Positions 8,640-16,049 of a stretch of 64,000 nucleotides of DNA are shown piece by piece. A program made the translations under genes and the position numbers. A model generated the notes under the pieces. The model was not told where the DNA came from, searched no databases, and was given only the letters and a program-made list of their open reading frames with translations. The stretch is from CAZAPG01 sp964486935 (GTDB lineage Bacteria > Chloroflexota > Anaerolineae > 4572-78 > J111): positions 1-64,000 of the forward strand of contig CAZAPG010000037.1 of NCBI GenBank assembly GCA_964486935.1, read 5' to 3'. Position 1 is the first letter of the stretch; every line of letters starts with the position of its first letter.

Positions 8640-9505
8640 AAGAAATAATAGGTATCGCTTACCGGGCTGACAGGGCGGGCTATTTCCTGGCCGCTAGAAT
8701 TGGTGGTAATTTCTTCAATATAGATATACCACTCGTATTTGCGTCCGGTAAACTCGTCGGCTTTGCCCCAGTAAGCTTCGGGAGGAACAATCCAGAAATT
8801 TTCTTTAACGTTGGTGCCGCCATAGGCAAGCTGTCCATTTTGCTGCCAGGTCATTCGGATGGCGTAGGATTGGTTGGGGTCAAGCGGCCCGATATCCTCC
8901 CACTTTAGCACAAGTTCCTGATTACGTCCAAAAATTTCTCCGTTTTCCGGCCCTGTTATCACCGGCTTTCCAAAACGGGGCGTTGGCGTGGGCGTAACGG
9001 TTGGGGTTGGCGTTTCGGTGGGGGGCAGGGTGTCAACGGGCAGAGGCGTTTCGGTGGCGGTGGGCGTGGCAGTGGGCGGTATGGGGGTAGGGGTAAAGGT
9101 AAAGGTTGGGGTGGGTGTATCCGTTGGCGTGGCGGTGGGGCTGGGCGTGGCGGTGGGGGTAAAGGTTGGCGTAACGGTAGGGGTTGGCGTTTCGGTAGGC
9201 GGATTGACCAGCAGGGCCACCTCTTCTACACCCTTTTGCAGCGACGCGCCCCACTGGCTGGCTCCAAAAGCCAGAATCACCAGAGCAATGGCGGCAAAGC
9301 CGACTTGCCAGATTGGGAAAAGTTTGGGTTCTAAATTAGCGCCGCAGTGAGGACAAACCAGCAGCGTGGCTTTGGCCCGCCGGCTGCAAACCCGGCAGCG
9401 AATTTGGGTTGAGGCCCCCGGCTGTTTGTGGCCGCAGGCCGGGCAAACGTGCCACCCAGGCTTAATTGGTTCCTGACAATAGGCGCATAATTGCCCGTCT
9501 GACAT
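8630..9505 (-). CDS. Double zinc-ribbon membrane protein with Thr-Pro-rich linker
   Basis: The start is the ATG at 9505-9503, which overlaps the RseP stop as TGATG; an upstream ATG lies inside RseP. The 291 residues read: two zinc ribbons (CAYCQEPI..CPACG, CRVCSRRA..CPHCG, about 6-55); one membrane helix (about 62-83); a Thr-Pro-rich spacer of about 80 residues; then a C-terminal domain of about 115 residues resembling a fibronectin-III-like fold (ITGPENGEIFG, WEDIGPLDP, YEWYIYIEE). The ribbons would be cytoplasmic and the C-terminal domain outside. Coupling to RseP suggests a regulator, substrate or sensor partner of the protease, but this is inference. Confidence 0.82.
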   Translation of the reverse strand: MSDGQLCAYCQEPIKPGWHVCPACGHKQPGASTQIRCRVCSRRAKATLLVCPHCGANLEPKLFPIWQVGFAAIALVILAFGASQWGASLQKGVEEVALLVNPPTETPTPTVTPTFTPTATPSPTATPTDTPTPTFTFTPTPIPPTATPTATETPLPVDTLPPTETPTPTVTPTPTPRFGKPVITGPENGEIFGRNQELVLKWEDIGPLDPNQSYAIRMTWQQNGQLAYGGTNVKENFWIVPPEAYWGKADEFTGRKYEWYIYIEEITTNSSGQEIARPVSPVSDTYYFLWQ

Positions 9506-10905
9506 CAGAACAAATTGGCCCAATCAATGGTTGGGATTGGATTGCTAACATCGTAATAACTAATTACCAGCATCAGCGTTAGCAGCAGCGCCAGCCCAAT
9601 AAAGTGAATCGCGCCTTCTTTTTCCGGGGCAATGCGCTTGCCGCGTAAGGCTTCGATAATAACAAACAGAATGCGACCTCCATCGAGGGCGGGCAGCGGC
9701 AGCAGGTTGGTAACGGCCAAAGCCGTGCTCAAAATGGCCGTAAGCCACAAAATTGGAAACCACCAATTTAGCTCAACCGCCGCGTTCACCGCCGAATCGG
9801 TTTGCTGGTAAATGCCTACCGGTCCGGTAGGTCGGGCGGCTTCTGCCGGAATAATATTGCGGATAATAGCAACGGGCAGGTAGAAAGTCAGGCCAACATA
9901 TTGGGCGGTTTGGGTAGCGCCTCTGACCAGGGCGTCGCTCACGGGATAGTAGGTAATTTTGCTTTCAATGCCCTCGTAGGTAATGCCGACGCCCATTGAC
10001 CCCTCGCCTTCGGGCGGGTTGGCCCGTGGCACCAGCGAGGCGCTAACTTGTTGCCCCTCCCGGTCGATGCGCAGGGTAATCTCCTGGCCTTTGTGTTGGT
10101 CTACATAATATATTAAATCGCCAACATAATTAAACGTAATGTTGTTGGCCCCAACAATCACATCTCCGGCTTGCAGCCCGGCCTGGTCGGCGGGCGCGTT
10201 GGGCACTACCTCGGTGATAACCGTTTTGGCCAAGGGCGCTTCTTCGCCCTGGGCGTTCACGCCCATTACCGGCTCCGGCACGCCCGACATAGAGGTGAGC
10301 GTGAAAAATACCACCGCGGTAATCAAATTCATAATCGAGCCGGCCGCCAGCACCGCCAGCCGAATGCGCTTGCTTTTGCTGGCAAAACTGCCCGGCGCGG
10401 TGGGGTCTTCTTCGCCCAGCATCCGCACATAGCCGCCCAGCGGAATCCAGTTGATGGAGTATTCGGTGGGGCGGGTAATTGAGTCAACCGTAACGGTTGG
10501 CGCGTCGGCCGGAATTTCTTGTTTGGCTTTGCGCGAGCCAAAATTGAGCAGGTTAAAAAACCGGGCTTCGCTGCCGCCTGTATTTTGCGCCTTTTCCCTA
10601 TCGGGTTCAACCACTTCCAGCCGGGTAACAGTGGGCCGGCCTTTCTCATCAATGGTTGTTTCGGCGTATACATTGGCGCCCGCTTGAATGTTGCGCGGCA
10701 CGCTCACTTTGCGGTTAATAACAAATTCTTTGCCATCCAGGGTTATCTGGCCCTCATCCTGCCAAACTTTTACCGCTCTGGGCGGAAAGCCAATGGCAAA
10801 TTCCTCTACGGTAATACCAGAGCGTTTGGCCACCACAAAGTGCCCTAACTCATGAACAAAAATAAGCAAACTTAAAATGATGATAAAGGCAATTACAGTA
10901 ATCAA
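9505..10905 (-). CDS. rseP: RseP-like site-2 protease (M50 family)
   Basis: This intramembrane zinc metalloprotease of 466 residues starts at TTG 10905, after AAGGGG. HELGH lies in the first membrane segment (about residues 18-22), PDZ-like sequence spans about 225-310 (VVPNAPADQAGLQAGD), and the second active-site motif NLLPLPALDGG lies near the C-terminus. Such enzymes cut membrane-bound anti-sigma factors and other type II membrane proteins. Unusually, about 90 residues are inserted between GFPPRAVKVW and TEYSINWIPLGGYV; in RseP these segments lie close together. It is the first gene of a coupled unit with the zinc-ribbon and HEAT proteins. Neither dxr nor a sigma factor is adjacent. Confidence 0.92.
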   Translation of the reverse strand: MITVIAFIIILSLLIFVHELGHFVVAKRSGITVEEFAIGFPPRAVKVWQDEGQITLDGKEFVINRKVSVPRNIQAGANVYAETTIDEKGRPTVTRLEVVEPDREKAQNTGGSEARFFNLLNFGSRKAKQEIPADAPTVTVDSITRPTEYSINWIPLGGYVRMLGEEDPTAPGSFASKSKRIRLAVLAAGSIMNLITAVVFFTLTSMSGVPEPVMGVNAQGEEAPLAKTVITEVVPNAPADQAGLQAGDVIVGANNITFNYVGDLIYYVDQHKGQEITLRIDREGQQVSASLVPRANPPEGEGSMGVGITYEGIESKITYYPVSDALVRGATQTAQYVGLTFYLPVAIIRNIIPAEAARPTGPVGIYQQTDSAVNAAVELNWWFPILWLTAILSTALAVTNLLPLPALDGGRILFVIIEALRGKRIAPEKEGAIHFIGLALLLTLMLVISYYDVSNPIPTIDWANLF

Positions 10906-11045
10906 AACTTTTGGCCCCTTTCAACTCAATTGCATATCCGGGTACACCGCAGACATTATACCTACAGCTTCGGCTCTTGCCAATTGCGGCTAATTTCAAA
11001 AAAGGTTCTGACAATTCTGGCATGGGATGATTAAAACCACGTGAA

Positions 11046-12062
11046 TTACAATTCTACCAACCGGGCCGCGCCGCCCGGCCCACTGGTTAAGACATCCCTG
11101 ACGCCGGAAATCTTACGAGCGGCGGTTTCTACCGCCGGGGCGTCAGCCGCCTGGCAAATAAGGTGAAGATTTGGGCCGGCATCAATGGTAAAGTAAACCG
11201 GCAACCCCTGGGCGCGCCACTGTTGCGTGGCCTGAATAATAGCCATCGTGGCCGGGTTCCAGTAGTACAACGGCGGGCGACTGCTCATCATAACCGCGTG
11301 CATAATAACGGCATCCTCTTCGATAACCGGCCCCATCGCCGCCAGATTGCGGGCCAGCAAGGCTTGCTGACACGCTTGCAACCGGGCCTCAACCCCGGCC
11401 ACGCGGGCTGGCTGCAATGAGCTGGTTTGCGCCAGCGTATGCCCGCCGGTTGACCCGACGGCTTTGTGTTCCTGGCTCACAATCACCACCACATCGCGCA
11501 AGTCCCAATGCTCTGGCGGGGCGATGCTGGTAGCAATAGATGTTTGATCGCTGCCGGTATCCCAGCGGCAGTAGCCGGCCGGCACCGAGCGGCTGGCCGA
11601 ACCGGAACCGCGCCGGGCCAGCCGCGAGAGTTCGGCCTCGTTCAAACGCAGGCCGGCGGCGGCTGCCCCGGCCACACTCAACGCCGCAAAAGCCGAGGCC
11701 GATGAGGCAATGCCCGACCCGACCGGAAAATTGCTTTTCGACTCGACTCGAGCCGGTAATTTCAAACCGGCCTGGGCGCGAATCAAATCCAGACTTTTGC
11801 CGACGCGCTCTAACCCCGGTCCCGTTACCGGCGAGTTGTTGATTGTCAGCGTGTCGCCGGGCAGCGAGCTATCAAAACGAACCGTGGTGATAGTATGCAG
11901 GTTGCCCAAATTCATCGAGAGGGAAGCATTGGCCGGAAGCCGAAGCTCATCATTTTGGTTGCCCCAATATTTAATAAAGGCAATATTGGGGTGGGCCAGC
12001 GCTGTGGCCTGTTGCCGCCGGGCCGCTTGCTCCCACAGGTTGCTTTGATGGATGGCTGTCAT
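11046..12062 (-). CDS. mvaD: Diphosphomevalonate or phosphomevalonate decarboxylase (GHMP family)
   Basis: The 338 residues fit the mevalonate 5-diphosphate decarboxylase family. Motifs include HPNIAFIKYWG near the start, ANASLSMNL, the GHMP phosphate loop PVGSGIASSASAF, RRGSGSASRS, and FTIDAGPN carrying the catalytic Asp near residue 283. The family makes isopentenyl diphosphate by ATP-dependent decarboxylation. In the Chloroflexota Roseiflexus a close homolog instead uses the monophosphate and works with isopentenyl phosphate kinase, so substrate is uncertain. No other mevalonate gene is present. A small coiled-coil gene lies 14 bases upstream and may share the transcript. Confidence 0.9.
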   Translation of the reverse strand: MTAIHQSNLWEQAARRQQATALAHPNIAFIKYWGNQNDELRLPANASLSMNLGNLHTITTVRFDSSLPGDTLTINNSPVTGPGLERVGKSLDLIRAQAGLKLPARVESKSNFPVGSGIASSASAFAALSVAGAAAAGLRLNEAELSRLARRGSGSASRSVPAGYCRWDTGSDQTSIATSIAPPEHWDLRDVVVIVSQEHKAVGSTGGHTLAQTSSLQPARVAGVEARLQACQQALLARNLAAMGPVIEEDAVIMHAVMMSSRPPLYYWNPATMAIIQATQQWRAQGLPVYFTIDAGPNLHLICQAADAPAVETAARKISGVRDVLTSGPGGAARLVEL

Positions 12063-12076
12063 ATTGGGTGTCCAGA

Positions 12077-12538
12077 TTATTTATTGGTGATAACGTTGCC
12101 ACGTTTGGTGCGCTCCGGGTTTTTGGCGGCCTTGAGCAGCGCGTTTTTTAGCGCGGTTGGGGTAGAGGCGGGTAGCGGTTGACCATTAACGCACAACTTG
12201 CCCTTTTTAACGCCCACCAAAATGTAGCTGTACTCTGCCGGGTCGTTGGGGTTGGGCCGGCGGGCCGCCGAGATAGGTCCCTGCCACACCAGCGAGATGA
12301 CCCGCTCGTAATCGTAGGCGTTATCAAAAAAATCAAGCGCCCCGCCGCCGCCCAGCAAATTTTTTTGCACCTGACGCACAAGTTTATAAGCCTGGCTTTG
12401 CTGCAACAGCTCAAAAGCCAGGTTGCGTTGCGCCTGTTCCTCCTGCTCCTGGCGCTGTTGCCGTTCTATTTTGACCTGGTGGAGCGCTTTGTCGTCTTCG
12501 TGAAGTTGTCGTAATTCGTCAAGCCAGTTATCGCTCAT
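12077..12538 (-). CDS. Coiled-coil protein of unknown function
   Basis: A GAGG ribosome-binding site seven bases before the ATG supports this 153-residue frame. Residues 1-60 are a charged, Gln-rich helix (QVKIERQQRQEQEEQAQ) likely to form a coiled coil. The rest is a compact domain with DFFDNAYDYERV and YILVGVKKGKLCVNGQPLP. No signal peptide or membrane segment is seen, and I do not recognise the family. It precedes the mevalonate decarboxylase by 14 bases on the same strand, which suggests co-transcription without saying what it does. Confidence 0.7.
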   Translation of the reverse strand: MSDNWLDELRQLHEDDKALHQVKIERQQRQEQEEQAQRNLAFELLQQSQAYKLVRQVQKNLLGGGGALDFFDNAYDYERVISLVWQGPISAARRPNPNDPAEYSYILVGVKKGKLCVNGQPLPASTPTALKNALLKAAKNPERTKRGNVITNK

Positions 12539-12626
12539 AAATTTGCCTCAAATAGACCGATCAGATTTTAGCACGTCTTCAACTCAATGGCGAGTCGGGT
12601 GGCAGGCGTCGTTGCCCAACAAAAAC

Positions 12627-12652
12627 AAAAGCCGAGCGTTTGCCCGGCTTTT
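12627..12652. terminator. Hairpin with A and T flanks
   Basis: AAAAGCCG (12627-12634) pairs with CGGCTTTT (12645-12652) around a 10-base loop. It could stop transcription in either direction. It lies upstream of both divergent genes, so its source transcript is unclear. Confidence 0.5.
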
Positions 12653-12772
12653 GCCACAAAAGGAGGACCAAAAATGAAAAACAAAAAATCGGCGGTCCAG
12701 CGGTAATTAATTATCGGTTTAATTGTAACATCTGGAAATTTAAACGGCATAAAAATGTAATTTTATCCATAA

Positions 12773-12803
12773 AAAAAGCCGGGCTGCCACGACCCGGCTT
12801 TTT
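12773..12803. terminator. Strong bidirectional hairpin terminator
   Basis: AAAAAGCCGGG (12773-12783) pairs perfectly with CCCGGCTTTTT (12793-12803) around a 9-base loop. It may insulate the promoter at 12912 from transcription coming from the left. Confidence 0.65.
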
Positions 12804-12911
12804 GAGGGAGGGTTATATAATATTGAGGTAAGCAGATGATTGCCCAAAATATAACAATTTAACCTTAAAGACTCATTAAAAACGTATATTCTTTTGAGAC
12901 ATCTTCCAAAA

Positions 12912-12920
12912 TGGTATAAT
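12912..12920 (+). promoter_or_regulatory. Extended -10 promoter element for the UbiB-family gene
   Basis: TGGTATAAT lies 34 bases before the GTG at 12955, in the same arrangement as at 6844. No clear -35 is present. Confidence 0.5.
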
Positions 12921-12954
12921 CACCCTCAACCTCAAATGAAAGCGACGGCAATTT

Positions 12955-14748
12955 GTGCCAAATAATCACTCGCGTACCCCCCAGGAAATTCAGCAAGATT
13001 TACATCGAGAGTTAGGCCGGGCGCTTGGCGCGGGCCAAACCGGGGCGCAGGCATCAACCATGGACCGGCGGCGATATCGCCGGGTACGCTGGTTTTTTGC
13101 CAGAGCCTTTCTGCACGTTATCTGGTGGGATATTGTGCTTAACCGGCCGGTGCTGCGCTGGTTGCGCCCGTCGCCGCTGCCGCGCTGGCAAAAAATTGCA
13201 CGCCGCTATCGAGACCTGGCCGTAGAACTGGGCGGCGTGTTAATTAAGCTGGGCCAGTTCCTGAGTATTCGGGTTGACATTTTGCCGCCGGAAGTTACCG
13301 GCGAGCTGGCCGGCCTGCAAGATGAAATTCCCCCGGAGCCGCTCGACAGCATCCTGGCCCAAATTGAGGCCGATTTTGGCTGTCCCGTAGCAGAGCTGTT
13401 TGACTGGTTTGACCCCAACACGCTGGGGGCAGCCTCGCTGGCTCAGGCGCACCGGGCCAGGCTGATTACCGGCGAAGAGGTGGTGGTAAAGGTGCAGCGC
13501 CCGCGCATCGACGTGCTGGTAGAAACTGATTTGGCGGCCATTGCTCTGGCGCTGCGCTGGCTCAAGTTTTACCGGCGCGTCAGCATGCGCGTCGACCTGG
13601 ACCGGCTGGCCGAAGAGTTTACCACCGTTACCCGCAACGAGCTTGATTTTAAAGCCGAAGGGCAACACGTTGAACACTTTGCCCGCGATTTTGCCGATGA
13701 CCCCGGCGTGCATGTGCCCAAAGTTTACTGGGCTTACTCGGCTGCGCGAACGCTAACTCTGGAGGATGTGGGCTATATTAAAATTGGCGATTTAGCGGCA
13801 ATTGAGGCAGCCGGCATCAACCGGGCCGAGGTAGCCAAAAAATTCTACAACATCTACATGGAGCAAATTTTTGTTACAAATTTTGTTCACAGCGACCCCC
13901 ACCCCGGCAATCTGTTTGTTATACCGCTGCCCCACCCCGACGAAACGCCCCGCCCCCGTTTTCATCCCGCCGAGCCGGTGCCCTACAAACCCAATCGCCC
14001 GTTTCAAATTGCGTTTGTAGATTTTGGCATGGTGGCCACCATCCCCGACCGGCTGCGGGCCGCCCTGCGAGAGTACGCCATCGGGGTGGGCACCCGCGAC
14101 GCCTACCGGATGGTAAAAGCTTACGATGACGCCGGCGTGCTGCTACCCGGCGCCAACAAAAAACGGCTGGAAGAGGCCACAGCCGATATGTTTGACCGGT
14201 TGTGGGGCGTGCGGATGGGGCAGGTGCGCGATTTAGCCTTTGACGAGGCCCAATACTTTTTGCGCGAGTACCGCGATATTGTGTACGAAGCCCCCTTTCA
14301 ATTTCCGGCCGACATGCTGTTTGTTATCCGGGCGGTTGGCATTTTATCGGGCATGGCCACCAACCTTGACCCTGATTTTGACCCCTGGAGCGAGACCATT
14401 CCCTTTGCCGAGCGTCTGGCAAAAGAGGAGTTGCGCCAGGATTGGCGCGGCTGGCTGCAAGAGGCGGTCAATTTAGGCCAACTGGCCTTAAAACTGCCTC
14501 CCCAGCTAAACCGGGTGCTCACCGAGGCCGAACGGGGCAACCTGACGCTGCAAACCTCGCTGGCCCCGGATACGCGCAAAACCATGCAACAGCTTGAGCA
14601 ATCTGTCAATCGCCTGGCCTGGATGGTGGTGGCGGCGGGCCTGTTAATTTCGGGAACCAATCTGCATTTGGGGGGCAGCCGCCTGGGAGTTTGGTTACTG
14701 GGCGCGGCGCTGGCGGCCTTTTTGTGGGGCTGGTTTAAAGGCCGTTAA
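12955..14748 (+). CDS. AarF/ABC1/UbiB family atypical kinase
   Basis: The 597 residues carry the hallmarks of the UbiB family: the KxGQ helix (IKLGQFLSIRVDILPPE, near 100), the Ala-rich loop replacing a normal P-loop (LGAASLAQAHRA, near 160), the VVKVQRP lysine strand, the catalytic HSDPHPGNLF and the metal-binding VDFGM. Two C-terminal membrane helices anchor it. Relatives support isoprenoid-quinone synthesis or lipid handling at the membrane through an ATPase activity; the exact substrate is unsettled. The start is the GTG at 12955 with a weak ribosome-binding site. ATG 13060 is an alternative, but the preceding 35 residues look coding. The stop overlaps the convergent cyclase by four bases. 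Confidence 0.9.
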   Translation: MPNNHSRTPQEIQQDLHRELGRALGAGQTGAQASTMDRRRYRRVRWFFARAFLHVIWWDIVLNRPVLRWLRPSPLPRWQKIARRYRDLAVELGGVLIKLGQFLSIRVDILPPEVTGELAGLQDEIPPEPLDSILAQIEADFGCPVAELFDWFDPNTLGAASLAQAHRARLITGEEVVVKVQRPRIDVLVETDLAAIALALRWLKFYRRVSMRVDLDRLAEEFTTVTRNELDFKAEGQHVEHFARDFADDPGVHVPKVYWAYSAARTLTLEDVGYIKIGDLAAIEAAGINRAEVAKKFYNIYMEQIFVTNFVHSDPHPGNLFVIPLPHPDETPRPRFHPAEPVPYKPNRPFQIAFVDFGMVATIPDRLRAALREYAIGVGTRDAYRMVKAYDDAGVLLPGANKKRLEEATADMFDRLWGVRMGQVRDLAFDEAQYFLREYRDIVYEAPFQFPADMLFVIRAVGILSGMATNLDPDFDPWSETIPFAERLAKEELRQDWRGWLQEAVNLGQLALKLPPQLNRVLTEAERGNLTLQTSLAPDTRKTMQQLEQSVNRLAWMVVAAGLLISGTNLHLGGSRLGVWLLGAALAAFLWGWFKGR

Positions 14749-15917
14749 CCGGGGATGCCATAAACGTGAACCGGCCCTTTTTTGCCTTTAACCAGCACGT
14801 CGCCAAAATCTACAAACAGTATCAGGTTTTTGGCCCGCTCTTTGGCCGGCATGGCCTCGTAACTTTGCAGGCTAACCACCTGAATCTGGTCTTTAATGCG
14901 CGGCTCCAGGGCCTGGTAAACCTCGGAACTGATAATAATATCAAAACCGGGAACGCTGCGGGTTAAATCTTGCAGCCGCGAGGCCAGGTTAACCGCATCG
15001 CCAATAACGGTGTATTCAAACTGCTCCTCCGAACCAATAGGGCCGGCAATGACCTGGCCAATGCTAATGCCAATGCCCACCCGAATGGGCGGCAGCCCTA
15101 AATAACTCCAGCGCTGGCTCAAGCCTTCAATAGCATCTTGCAGGGCCAGCGCCGTTAACAAGGCAGATGTAGCCGACGTTGACGGCGCTTCGGGTTTGGG
15201 CGCGCCAAAGTAGGCCAAAATCGAGTCGCCGCCGTATTTGCCAATAATGCCATTGCCAATATGTACCTGGCTGGCAATGGTGGTGTAATAATCATTTAAA
15301 AAGAAGACCAGTTGCTCGGTGTTGTGGCGCTCGCTGATGGTGGTGAAATCTCTAATATCTACAAACAAAATGCTGACTTGCTGGGCAATGCCCCGAAAGT
15401 CTAACCCGCTTTCTATTAAAGATTGCCGAACTGCCGGCGACATGGTCCGGCTCAACAAATCCTGGCTGTGGTTCACATGCTCCAAATTGCCAATCATCTG
15501 GTTAAAGGCGCGGGCCAGCCGGCCAATTTCATCCGGGTAATCATCATCAATTCTTACGCTTAAATCGCCCTGAGCGGCCTGTTCGGCGGCTTTGGTAATT
15601 TTATTAATGCGTTGGGCAATTTGTCGCGCCAGCAGCAGCCCCAAACCAACTACGGCCAAAAAAGCAATTACAATAAACAACAACAGTTCAATTGAAAAAT
15701 GGCTGTAATCTGATAAAAAAGAACCCAGGGCCAATATTAAGATTGTAACCAACAAAATAAAAGGGATGATGATTCTAAACTTTAAATCGGGGCTGAAGGA
15801 TAATCTGGCAGATGTGGTCTCATTTTGCTCAAGTTGTTGTGGCGTCATAGAGAGGCTCTTGTGATAATTTTGCCGGGGTAGCATGTCAATGATAACATTT
15901 GATAATGATGCAGACAA
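14745..15917 (-). CDS. Membrane-bound class III adenylate/guanylate cyclase with HAMP domain
   Basis: Up to 390 residues; ATG 15848 or 15884 could be the true start. Two membrane helices (about 48-70 and 74-98) bracket a very short loop. A HAMP domain (RQIAQRINKITKAAEQAAQGDLSVRI) and the catalytic domain (about 180-330) follow. Metal ligands lie in FVDIRDFT and KYGGDS, and the transition-state Asn and Arg in GDAVNLASR. The Lys in GKYGGD and the Thr in YTVIGD match adenine-specific cyclases, so cAMP is the likelier product. The extracellular sensor region is minimal, so the signal probably reaches it within the membrane or the cytoplasm. No cAMP receptor is nearby. Confidence 0.9.
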   Translation of the reverse strand: MSASLSNVIIDMLPRQNYHKSLSMTPQQLEQNETTSARLSFSPDLKFRIIIPFILLVTILILALGSFLSDYSHFSIELLLFIVIAFLAVVGLGLLLARQIAQRINKITKAAEQAAQGDLSVRIDDDYPDEIGRLARAFNQMIGNLEHVNHSQDLLSRTMSPAVRQSLIESGLDFRGIAQQVSILFVDIRDFTTISERHNTEQLVFFLNDYYTTIASQVHIGNGIIGKYGGDSILAYFGAPKPEAPSTSATSALLTALALQDAIEGLSQRWSYLGLPPIRVGIGISIGQVIAGPIGSEEQFEYTVIGDAVNLASRLQDLTRSVPGFDIIISSEVYQALEPRIKDQIQVVSLQSYEAMPAKERAKNLILFVDFGDVLVKGKKGPVHVYGIPG

Positions 15918-15938
15918 GTTGCGTTGGCAATGGCGCGT

Positions 15939-15967
15939 TTGAGGATTGTCTTCTTTTATGCTATCAT
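15939..15967 (+). promoter_or_regulatory. Promoter for the TIGR03960 gene
   Basis: TTGAGG (15939-15944), a 17-base spacer and TATCAT (15962-15967), with TGC before the -10, fit a housekeeping promoter. It would give a leader of about 75 bases before ATG 16050. Confidence 0.5.
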
Positions 15968-16049
15968 GCCAAAGCCATTTTATTAAAATTATATAGTAGT
16001 TATTATCAAAAACCCGTTACCTAATTTACCTGAAAAGGGAGTTCTTTTA

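Larger units (their letters stand above)
12539..12954. other. Divergent intergenic region with two hairpins and one promoter
   Basis: About 415 bases between two divergent genes. It contains two terminator-like hairpins (12627-12652 and 12773-12803) and an extended -10 element at 12912-12920. No gene between the hairpins is supported. The AAAAGCCGAGCG and AAAGCCGGG stems are unrelated apart from GC content. Confidence 0.5.

Noticed and set aside
8988..9350. A Gly/Val-rich open frame on the plus strand
   Set aside because: It is the reverse complement of the Thr-Pro linker of the zinc-ribbon protein; the repetition comes from that linker.
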